Part shown: positions 1-5,525 of the stretch, one piece after another
Position numbering within the stretch: the stretch's first letter is position 1
How the letters are laid out: every line of letters begins with the position of its first letter
NCBI GenBank assembly: GCA_938046705.1
Contig: CALIWP010000048.1
Location: forward strand, 1-7,047
Source of the DNA: an uncultured Campylobacter sp.
Lineage (GTDB): Bacteria; Campylobacterota; Campylobacteria; Campylobacterales; Campylobacteraceae
DNA length: 7,047 nucleotides
Direction: 5' to 3'
Program-made: the position numbers and the translations under genes
Notes under the pieces: model-generated
Database searches by the model: none
Told to the model about the DNA's origin: nothing
The model's input: only the letters and a program-made list of their open reading frames with translations

Positions 1-540
1 ATCAAAGTGGAGCTAAATTTGAGTGCGAACTGCGTCGTAGTGGGCATCGTGGCCGTTTTGCGCGCAGCAAAAAATCATCAGCTTTTATTTGAAGCTTTTA
101 GCGAGCTAAATCTGCCAAATACCGCTTTAGTCGTGGTCGGCGACGGTCCGCAGGAAGAAAATTTAAAAAAAATTAAGACGCCAAACATATATATGTTAGG
201 CTCCCGCACCGACGTGAGCGAGTTTTTGGGTAGTTTTGACGTTTTCGTGCTGCCATCAAAGATGGAGGCGCTGGGTACGGCGCTGCTTGAAGCACAGTCG
301 TGCGGAGTGCCTTGCGTCGGTAGCGACGCTGGCGGCATCGGCGAAGCGATAAGCGGCGGCGAAACGGGACTCTTGTTTAAAAACGGCGATAAAGAATCGC
401 TCAAAGCGGCTCTAAAAACGCTGATAGAAGACGCTGCGCTTCGGGCGAAATTTAGCGCGAACGCGAGGGAATTTATCGTGCGAAACTTCTCGATAGAGGC
501 GATGGTTGCGCAGACGGAAGCGATGTATGAAGCTCTTTGA
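1..540 (+). CDS. Glycosyltransferase family 4, C-terminal part (5' truncated by window edge)
   Basis: The frame is open from base 1, so the visible 179 residues are the C-terminal Rossmann half of a GT-B enzyme; the GTG at 7 is an internal valine rather than a start. Numbering from that valine, the donor-binding strand and loop VLRAAKNH lies at 17-24, with the Arg and Lys that normally hold the nucleotide-sugar phosphates. VVVGDGP is at 42-48, and the retaining-GT4 EX7E pair is E87 and E95 in MEALGTALLEA. The segment after it (GVPCVGSDAGGIGEAI, then GETGLLF) is also typical of GT4. The enzyme would transfer a sugar from a nucleotide donor to a lipid-linked glycan or LPS core at the cytoplasmic side of the inner membrane. 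The stop at 538-540 lies inside the next gene (14-base overlap), which implies an operon. Family assignment is firm; donor and acceptor cannot be read from the sequence. Confidence 0.93.
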   Translation: MKVELNLSANCVVVGIVAVLRAAKNHQLLFEAFSELNLPNTALVVVGDGPQEENLKKIKTPNIYMLGSRTDVSEFLGSFDVFVLPSKMEALGTALLEAQSCGVPCVGSDAGGIGEAISGGETGLLFKNGDKESLKAALKTLIEDAALRAKFSANAREFIVRNFSIEAMVAQTEAMYEAL

Positions 541-1600
541 GAGCGCGGCTCGGCTCATTTTGCGCTTTAAAAGCGTGCGCAAAACGCAGCTGGTTACGCA
601 GCCCATACAAACGGTCTGTTTTTTTAGCAACACCGCGCTTGGCGATACGATTTTTAACACGCCCGTTTTTCGCGTTTTTCGGCAAAATTTCCCGCACGTA
701 CGCACCGTCGCGCTACTAAACCCATCTACTGCGCCGCTTTTTAAAACCGATCCGAATATCGACGAAATTTTGCTTTATGACGGCAAAAAAGGCGGCTTTT
801 TGCGCGCCTTGTCGCAACTAAAAAAGATAAAACCCGACATAGTTTTTATCCTGCACTCAAACGAGCCGCAGGCTACGCCGCTAGCCGTTTTAAGCGGAGC
901 CAAATACGTCTTTAAACTACCCAATGCCGGCAATAAATTTAGCCCCTTTCACTCAAACGCGCCAGAGCCCTACGGAGATGAGAGGTACGTAGTGCTAAAC
1001 CGCCTCGAGCAGCTTAAATTTATGGGCATAGAAAGTCGCGACACGAGGCTAAATTTGTATCTGCGCGATGAGGATTTCGCCCGCGTCGATGAAATGTTAA
1101 AAAAAGACGGCAAACGCAAATTTATCGGCTTTCAGATGGGGGCTAGCACGGTTTCCAGGCAGTGGTTTTGGCAGCGTTGGCGGGAGCTGGCGGGAATTAT
1201 TTTGGAGCGCACGGACGCCGTTATCGTGCTAACGGGCAGCCCCGCCGAGCAAGCGATGACCGCGCAGTTAGACGAGGAGTTAAGAAGCGCGCACGTGATA
1301 GATGCGGCGGGTAAATTTAGTCTGCGAGAGGCTGCCGCGCTGATAGCTAGGCTTGACGTGCTTGTCACGCCCGATACCGGCCCGCTGCACGTCGCAGCCG
1401 CGCTAAGAACGCCCACGATCGGGCTTTTTGCCGTCGCTTCGCCCGCAAACTCAAACCCCGATTTTGACGAAAATATCCATAAATTTATCAAAAAGCCGCG
1501 CACCTGTTCGCCTTGCGTCGGCAAAAATTGCAAATTTCAGGAGTGCATGCTGCAAATTGAGGCGCGCGAGGTCTGGGAGATGTTAAAGGAAATGATTTGA
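527..1600 (+). CDS. Glycosyltransferase family 9 (LPS heptosyltransferase-type)
   Basis: This 357-residue protein has the two-domain GT9 layout of the ADP-heptose:LPS heptosyltransferases (WaaC/WaaF/WaaQ type) and a usual length for them. The N-terminal domain carries NTALGDTIFNTPVFRVFR at 35-52; D40 is at the place of the proposed catalytic Asp of WaaC. The C-terminal domain carries IGFQMGAS near 200-207, VIVLTGSPAE at 232-241 and the family signature PDTGPLHVAAALRTPTIGLF at 282-301. A cysteine cluster follows (C327, C330, C335, C340), as in many GT9 relatives. It would act in the cytoplasm on inner core or O-chain sugars. I chose ATG 527 because GGAAG at 516-520 sits 6 bases before it; a TTG at 506 in the same frame would add seven residues but has no better ribosome site. 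It overlaps the upstream gene by 14 bases and the downstream gene by 4, which suggests translational coupling. Confidence 0.92.
   Translation: MKLFESAARLILRFKSVRKTQLVTQPIQTVCFFSNTALGDTIFNTPVFRVFRQNFPHVRTVALLNPSTAPLFKTDPNIDEILLYDGKKGGFLRALSQLKKIKPDIVFILHSNEPQATPLAVLSGAKYVFKLPNAGNKFSPFHSNAPEPYGDERYVVLNRLEQLKFMGIESRDTRLNLYLRDEDFARVDEMLKKDGKRKFIGFQMGASTVSRQWFWQRWRELAGIILERTDAVIVLTGSPAEQAMTAQLDEELRSAHVIDAAGKFSLREAAALIARLDVLVTPDTGPLHVAAALRTPTIGLFAVASPANSNPDFDENIHKFIKKPRTCSPCVGKNCKFQECMLQIEAREVWEMLKEMI
1585..1590 (+). promoter_or_regulatory. Ribosome binding site supporting the TTG start at 1597
   Basis: AAAGGA lies 6 bases before TTG 1597 and inside the coding end of the preceding gene. The ATG at 1592 is in another frame (it encodes the penultimate codon of the upstream gene), so the site points to the TTG. 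The TTG shares TTGA with the upstream TGA stop, a classic 4-base coupling overlap. Confidence 0.75.
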
Positions 1601-2784
1601 AAAAGATTTTGTTCGTCGATACGGGGCGCGAATACGGCGGCGGGACGAAGAGTTTTTTGTATCTTTTGCGGGGGCTTGCCGCGCAGCAAAAGTACGAGCT
1701 TTGCGCATTTTTTGAGACTGATTACGAAACGGGCGGACGCAAAATCTCGCAAATCATAGAAGAAGCCGGAGCCAAATTTATAAAATTTGAGCCCAAAAAG
1801 CAGCCCTCAAAGCTAAAAAAAGAGCTTTTGCGCGCGCTAGGCGGTCAAATGTTGGCAAAATACCTCTACAAAAAAGACTACGACTACGCGCTTTGCTTGC
1901 TGCGGCAGGCGCAGCCCGATATCCTTCATCTAAATAATCACTTTTCAACCAATCTCGCCTACATCGCCGCCGCAAACGCCCTAAATATCGCGGTAGTGCA
2001 GCACCTGCGTAAAAACTCGGCCGTCGAGCCCTTTAAGCTTGAGATTTTAAAGCGGCTAAAATTTACGCCCGTTTGCGTTTCAAACGCGACTTACGAATTT
2101 TATGTCGCGCAGATAAATATGCCTAAAAACGTGGTTTATAATCCCGTGGAGGCGCCTGTTTTAAAGCAGGAAAAGTCTGAAGGAAGCGAAAATTTGAGTC
2201 CCTCGCAGGCAAATTTAAAAGATAGCGGCGACGATAAAAGCGCCGCCCTAAAAGCCAAATTTGACGCCAAAAAAATAAATATCGTAATGCCCGCAAATTT
2301 CTTGACACTAAAGGGGCACGAGCTCGTTTTTGAGGCGCTTGCGGGGCTAAAAAGAAGCGATATAAAGGTTTATTTCGCGGGCGATGGCGAGCTAAAAGCG
2401 GGGGCGAAAGCCAAATTTGACGCGCTGATAAAATCGGGCAAGGCCGAGTATCTGGGCTTCGTTTCCAAGATGGACGAGATTTACGCCGCATGCGACTACG
2501 TGCTTGGATTTTCTAGCGACGAGGGGCTACCTAGAGTCGTCATCGAGGCGCTTGGCTGCGGGCTTGGCGTGGTGTACTCTGATATCGCAGTCATAAGGGA
2601 GATTTATGAAATCTCCTCAAAAAAGCAAGATTTTTTTATAGTTCAAAGAAGCTCGGACGCGCTTTTAGCCTGCTTTGATAGCCTGCGAAAACCCGCCTCA
2701 AAAAGCCCAGATGAAGCCGTTATAAAGGCCTTTAGCATAGAAAATTATCTTCGCGGGATAGATAGGATATATAGCGAACTTTGA
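1597..2784 (+). CDS. Glycosyltransferase family 4
   Basis: This is a 395-residue GT-B enzyme. The N-terminal domain begins with ILFVDTG and a glycine-rich loop REYGGGTKSF (11-20), followed by PDILHLNNH (107-115) and VVYNPVEAP (179-187), which normally closes the first domain. The C-terminal domain has MPANFLTLKGHE (231-242), VYFAGDGEL (258-266) and the EX7E pair E309 and E317 in SSDEGLPRVVIEALG, marking it as a retaining GT4 enzyme. The linker between domains, about 188-226, is charged and low in complexity (many K, E, S, D, N) and looks like added sequence. No signal peptide or membrane span is visible, so it should work in the cytoplasm at the membrane face. The start is TTG, supported by AAAGGA at 1585-1590. 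Its last 53 bases are antisense to the end of the converging minus-strand gene. The sugar specificity is unknown. Confidence 0.92.
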   Translation: MKKILFVDTGREYGGGTKSFLYLLRGLAAQQKYELCAFFETDYETGGRKISQIIEEAGAKFIKFEPKKQPSKLKKELLRALGGQMLAKYLYKKDYDYALCLLRQAQPDILHLNNHFSTNLAYIAAANALNIAVVQHLRKNSAVEPFKLEILKRLKFTPVCVSNATYEFYVAQINMPKNVVYNPVEAPVLKQEKSEGSENLSPSQANLKDSGDDKSAALKAKFDAKKINIVMPANFLTLKGHELVFEALAGLKRSDIKVYFAGDGELKAGAKAKFDALIKSGKAEYLGFVSKMDEIYAACDYVLGFSSDEGLPRVVIEALGCGLGVVYSDIAVIREIYEISSKKQDFFIVQRSSDALLACFDSLRKPASKSPDEAVIKAFSIENYLRGIDRIYSEL

Positions 2785-4018
2785 CGAAGGCCTCGATGTC
2801 TGCGAGGTTTTGGTCGCTAAGCTCGAAAAACGAGCTCGCGTCGATGTCGCGCACGGTTTTAAACACGGAGCTAACGGGCGGCAGATGCGAGCTGATCACG
2901 AGCGAGTCGGCGACGCCCCTTTGCTCGCTAGCAAAACAAGGCCCCATCAGGCAGATCGTGGGCGTGCGAACGCTGTCTGCGACGTAGTAGTTGCCCGTAT
3001 CCGAGCTCGCGTAAAGCTGCATCTGCGAGAGATAAAACGGCAACTCCTCAAGCTTGATTTTATCGATCATAGAGATGATTTTTAGCTCGTTTTCGCCGAA
3101 TTTTTTTACGTAAGTATCGCAAATTTGCGAGCTCAAATTTGACCCGTCGCAGGTGCCGTTTTTGCTGCAAATTTGAGCTTTTGATTGCTCGCCGTTTGTA
3201 TTTTCAGGGCCGCCGTAAATTTCGCTCGTATCGCTAGCCAAATCCGCGCGAATTTGTCGGTCGCTAGGATTTTCTGCCCGCTTTTCGTCCGTATTTTGCG
3301 CGAGTAAGTTTTGTAACAGCACCGCCTCCTCTCCGACACCGAAAATATAAACCTCGCAGTCAAATTTAGCGAAAATTTCAAAGATTTTTTCCCAAGTATG
3401 TTTTGGCGGCGTTTTCATTTTATTACCCGCGCTTAGGCTCACGCCGATCTTAAATTTGCCGCTTTTTACGATATTTTCGTTCGGGATAACGAGTGGTTTT
3501 TGCAAGTATTTTTCATATTTTAGCTCGCTAACTCCTACCGTTTTTAGGTAAGTTAGTAGCGTGAGGTCTTGCAAAGTATGCGGCACTTTTTTCATGCCGA
3601 GTGCCAGCAGGGCAAAGTCGCTAGATGCCGCGTAGTGATGTACGGCGATGATGTTTTTAGCTAGAGTGCAGCGCGCCAAAAAGAGATTTAGGCTATTTGG
3701 CATAAGCACATAGACGCTATCGTAGCCGCGCGAAAAAAGCTCGAGCGCGAGCCCTAGTTTTGAGGCTTTTTTACGTTTTACGCCGTTTATCGTAAATATT
3801 TTTTCTATTCGGCTGTCGTGTTTTGCGAAGGCTAGATTTATCTCGTCGATTAGCACGTCAAATTTACCCAGCTTTTCAAAGATTACGGTCGAGTTTGCGT
3901 AGTCGCCGATTTTAGCGGTTTGTATGAGTAAAATTTTGCCTTTTTCGCCTTTAAATTTTAGCTTTTTTATCGCAAAAAGATACGGATAAAGCAGCAAATA
4001 AATGAGAAAATATATCAA
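2732..4018 (-). CDS. Divergent glycosyltransferase family 9-like protein with N-terminal membrane segment
   Basis: This 428-residue protein resembles GT9 heptosyltransferases but is longer and diverged. Residues 2-17 form a hydrophobic stretch (IYFLIYLLLYPYLFAI) that probably binds or inserts into the inner membrane. TAKIGDYANSTVIFEKL (34-50) matches the GT9 N-terminal motif with D39 kept. IGVSLSAGNK (191-200), VYIFGVGEEA (223-232) and SSDTGNYYVADSVRTPTICL (338-357) match the C-terminal domain, but the usual DTGPxH reads DTGNYY, so the Pro and His are lost. Residues about 241-305 are a polar insertion absent from ordinary GT9 proteins, located where a short loop is expected. The start is TTG at 4018-4016, with AAAGG 8 bases upstream; no ATG occurs in frame before residue 106. 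The last 15 residues are read opposite the end of the converging GT4 gene. It may be a glycan-assembly transferase with an altered donor or a decayed activity. Confidence 0.85.
   Translation of the reverse strand: MIYFLIYLLLYPYLFAIKKLKFKGEKGKILLIQTAKIGDYANSTVIFEKLGKFDVLIDEINLAFAKHDSRIEKIFTINGVKRKKASKLGLALELFSRGYDSVYVLMPNSLNLFLARCTLAKNIIAVHHYAASSDFALLALGMKKVPHTLQDLTLLTYLKTVGVSELKYEKYLQKPLVIPNENIVKSGKFKIGVSLSAGNKMKTPPKHTWEKIFEIFAKFDCEVYIFGVGEEAVLLQNLLAQNTDEKRAENPSDRQIRADLASDTSEIYGGPENTNGEQSKAQICSKNGTCDGSNLSSQICDTYVKKFGENELKIISMIDKIKLEELPFYLSQMQLYASSDTGNYYVADSVRTPTICLMGPCFASEQRGVADSLVISSHLPPVSSVFKTVRDIDASSFFELSDQNLADIEAFVKVRYISYLSREDNFLC
3104..3298 (-). other. In-frame polar insertion within the GT9-like gene (residues ~241-305)
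   Basis: Between the GEEAVLLQNLLAQ helix and the KIISMIDKIKLEELPFYLSQM segment of the C-terminal domain, GT9 proteins normally have a short turn. Here about 65 residues of polar, low-complexity sequence intervene (rich in N, S, D, E, Q, with Cys at 284, 290 and 300). The DNA holds a perfect 12-base inverted repeat, the palindrome CGCAAATTTGCG at 3118-3129 and a direct repeat TCGCTAG (3231-3237 and 3261-3267). It is consistent with an element or expanded sequence inserted in frame into a surface loop; the edges are approximate and come from comparison with the general GT9 pattern from memory. Confidence 0.6.
3130..3179. repeat. Perfect 12-base inverted repeat inside a coding region
   Basis: AGCTCAAATTTG at 3130-3141 is exactly complementary to CAAATTTGAGCT at 3168-3179, with a 26-base spacer. 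The palindrome CGCAAATTTGCG (3118-3129) adjoins it directly. AAATTT is very common in this window, so the central 6 bases of each arm are background; the flanking AGCTC/GAGCT and G/C extensions are what make the pair notable. It lies within the polar insertion of the minus-strand GT9-like gene. Confidence 0.8.
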
Positions 4019-4026
4019 AACGTAAG

Positions 4027-4031
4027 CCTTT
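4027..4031 (-). promoter_or_regulatory. Ribosome binding site for the minus-strand GT9-like gene
   Basis: Read on the minus strand, TAAAGG precedes the TTG at 4018-4016 by 8 bases. It is the only purine-rich site near the start and supports TTG initiation directly before the hydrophobic N-terminus. Confidence 0.55.
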
Positions 4032-4041
4032 ATTATTTATA

Positions 4042-4077
4042 AAATTTAGCCTAAATTTAGCATAAATTTATAAATTT
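4042..4077. repeat. Four closely spaced AAATTT copies
   Basis: AAATTT begins at 4042, 4053, 4064 and 4072, giving spacings of 11, 11 and 8 bases. CTAAATTTAG at 4051-4060 is a 10-base palindrome. Spacing near one helical turn in an AT-rich tract between divergent genes may favour bent DNA or a protein-binding platform; this is inference from spacing only. Confidence 0.6.
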
Positions 4078-4083
4078 ACGGCT

Positions 4084-4122
4084 GGTTTTTGAGCTAGCGC
4101 TAGTAAAATTTAGCCAAAAACC
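4084..4122. repeat. Inverted repeat enclosing a CTAGCGCTAG palindrome
   Basis: GGTTTTTG (4084-4091) pairs exactly with CAAAAACC (4115-4122). The 23-base interior includes the 10-base palindrome CTAGCGCTAG (4094-4103). It ends about 28 bases before the -10 box of the ligase gene, so it could be an operator or a weak hairpin. No U-tract follows on either strand in the expected place, so I do not call a terminator. Confidence 0.6.
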
Positions 4123-4150
4123 GCTTACTGGATTTTAATGATTTTATCGT

Positions 4151-4156
4151 TATAAT
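4151..4156 (+). promoter_or_regulatory. Sigma-70 type -10 box for the ligase-deacetylase unit
   Basis: TATAAT is an exact match to the -10 consensus, preceded by the T-rich ATTTTATCG that is common before Campylobacter -10 boxes, where -35 elements are usually weak. A transcript start near 4162-4165 would leave about 18-20 bases before ATG 4182. The box contains the first two bases of an in-frame ATG at 4155, which therefore should not be the real start. Confidence 0.75.
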
Positions 4157-4171
4157 GGGCGTTTTAAAATT

Positions 4172-4178
4172 AAGGGAG
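4172..4178 (+). promoter_or_regulatory. Ribosome binding site fixing the ATG 4182 start
   Basis: AAGGGAG sits 3 bases before ATG 4182. The ATG at 4155 has no purine-rich site in front of it and lies within the -10 box, so this site decides the start in favour of 4182. Confidence 0.75.
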
Positions 4179-4181
4179 AAA

Positions 4182-5525
4182 ATGACGAAGCTACAAAACC
4201 GCTTGCAAAACGCCGCCTTATACCTCGTTTGCGTTTTTATCGCCTGCGAGCATATCCCGCGTATGACGGCGGCGAAAAATATCTCGCTTTCCCTCGCGCT
4301 CGTTTGCGCGATCTGGCTTTATTTTACCGATAGGACGCGATTTGCCGCAAGGGTTGGCGTAAATTTTAGCATCTCTCGCGCGCCAGCGTTTTGTCTTATC
4401 GCATTTACCTTTTACGCGTTTTTGATCTCCGCCTTTCCCTATGCGCCGCAGTTTGATTCGCTGGGCAATGCTGCGGGCGAGTTTGGGCGCGGATTTGCTT
4501 TTTTACTCATCGTCTACGTCGCGGCAAACGGCGAGACCGCTCAAGCAAAAGCCTTTTTTTACGCGCTGATAGCGGCCTTTGCGGTTATTAGCATCTACTA
4601 CGCCGCGCCGCTTTTTAGCGAGTTTGAGAGGCTTGGTAGCGCGGGCGAATTTGACGCGCGGGTCGTGCGTCGAGCGTATGCGGACTACGTGGATAGATTT
4701 TTGCCTTTTGCGCTAGCGGGAGCTTTTATTTTTAGGCGGCTTTGGGCGCGAGTTGCGTGCGGCGCGCTTTGTCCTGCGGCCGTCGGGCTTGATATTTTGA
4801 GCGGCGTTAGGGGCAGCTGGGGCGCGATGCTGGCTTGTTTTATGATATTTGGTTTTTGTTTGTATATCTTAGGCGGCGAGGCGAAGCGTAAATTTAAACT
4901 CTTTGCCGTTATTTTTGCCGTTTGCGTCGCGGGCGCGTCGGTGGCGGTTTTGAGTTCGCCCACGGCGATGTATAAATTTTTGCAGATCGGTATAGTGAGC
5001 GAGGCAAGTCTCGAAAACGAGAGTATGAGGGAGCGTATCGCGGGACTTAGCTTTAGCTCGGGGCGCGATTTGATTTTAAAGGAGCGCTTGCCGCTGCTTT
5101 TTGCTAGTCCGCGCGCGATAACTGGACTTGGATACGGCAAGGAGCAGTACGACGCCTTTTTGCGAGACGAGGCGGACAAGGGTGCGCGGATCTCGATGAT
5201 GCAGACGAGGCCGAGCGGCGAGCGGTACTGGTTTAACGACGAGCCGTTTTTTATCGGGCATTACTACTACTACGGCGCGGTCGGTACGGCGCTGCTACTG
5301 GGCGGTTTTATCTCACTTTTGGCGTATTCGTTTAGGCATTTTTTGAGCTCGCGCGAGCTGCTTTTTGCGGCGATTTTTATCTCGCTAGCGTGTTATTTTG
5401 GCGTGCGCGGGCTGTTTGAGGCGATAAATTTACGCATACTTTATATGTTTTATATGCTCGGATTTTTCGTCTTGCTGGCGGCAAATTCGCAAGCTGGAGC
5501 TAAAGGAGGCGGCATTGAGCGTTAG
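4182..5525 (+). CDS. O-antigen ligase (WaaL)-family polytopic membrane protein
   Basis: This 447-residue protein is strongly hydrophobic, with about 11-12 predicted membrane spans (for example 11-22, 34-48, 68-86, 104-116, 124-142, 173-187, 214-231, 237-258, 361-385, 392-410, 417-435). One long soluble stretch, about 259-358, lies between the later spans, as in the large periplasmic loop of WaaL/Wzy_C proteins. LSGVRGSWGAMLA at 206-218 matches the family's SRGAW-type motif. SSGRDLILKERLPLLF (292-307) and TGLGYGK (314-320) match its loop region, and H360 in FFIGHYYYYGAVG sits where WaaL has its conserved His. The family joins undecaprenyl-linked glycan to lipid A-core in the periplasm; an O-antigen polymerase (Wzy) or protein-glycan ligase is the main alternative. 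Start ATG 4182 is chosen from AAGGGAG and the TATAAT position. It overlaps the deacetylase gene by 11 bases. Confidence 0.87.
   Translation: MTKLQNRLQNAALYLVCVFIACEHIPRMTAAKNISLSLALVCAIWLYFTDRTRFAARVGVNFSISRAPAFCLIAFTFYAFLISAFPYAPQFDSLGNAAGEFGRGFAFLLIVYVAANGETAQAKAFFYALIAAFAVISIYYAAPLFSEFERLGSAGEFDARVVRRAYADYVDRFLPFALAGAFIFRRLWARVACGALCPAAVGLDILSGVRGSWGAMLACFMIFGFCLYILGGEAKRKFKLFAVIFAVCVAGASVAVLSSPTAMYKFLQIGIVSEASLENESMRERIAGLSFSSGRDLILKERLPLLFASPRAITGLGYGKEQYDAFLRDEADKGARISMMQTRPSGERYWFNDEPFFIGHYYYYGAVGTALLLGGFISLLAYSFRHFLSSRELLFAAIFISLACYFGVRGLFEAINLRILYMFYMLGFFVLLAANSQAGAKGGGIER
5503..5509 (+). promoter_or_regulatory. Consensus ribosome binding site supporting the TTG start at 5515
   Basis: AAGGAGG is a full anti-16S match, 5 bases before TTG 5515, and lies inside the last codons of the ligase gene. 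A site this strong offsets the weak TTG codon and indicates translation of the deacetylase in step with the upstream gene. Confidence 0.85.

Larger units (their letters stand above)
4019..4181. promoter_or_regulatory. Divergent intergenic regulatory region
   Basis: These 163 bases separate the minus-strand GT9-like gene from the plus-strand ligase gene, so both transcription units must start here unless the minus gene is read from elsewhere. It is strongly AT-rich on the minus-gene side, with five AAATTT copies, and contains an inverted repeat (4084-4122) and a consensus -10 box (4151-4156). On the minus strand, TATAAATAAT (complement of 4032-4041) is a possible -10 element just before the AAAGG site at 4031-4027, but it would leave a very short leader, so that promoter is uncertain. 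Confidence 0.7.

Noticed and set aside
412..705. Minus-strand open frames opposite the GT4/GT9 junction
   Set aside because: They are antisense shadows of well-supported plus-strand glycosyltransferases, with no ribosome site and Arg/Ser/Cys-rich implausible composition.
2781..3085. Plus-strand frames following the GT4 stop
   Set aside because: They are antisense to the conserved C-terminal domain of the minus-strand GT9-like gene and contain no recognisable motif.
3133..3381. Small minus-strand frame overlapping the GT9-like insertion, considered as evidence that the gene is a frameshifted pair
   Set aside because: The 428-residue frame carries GT9 motifs on both sides of the insertion in one frame, so no frameshift is needed.
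4084..4122. Intrinsic terminator reading of the GGTTTTTG/CAAAAACC repeat
   Set aside because: The loop is 23 bases, the stem is AT-rich and no T-run follows; it also lies between divergent genes where no transcript needs to end.
4685..5179. 164-residue minus-strand frame inside the ligase gene
   Set aside because: It is low-complexity, rich in Lys, Ser, Ala and Pro, and lies fully opposite the hydrophobic ligase coding sequence; no domain or start signal.
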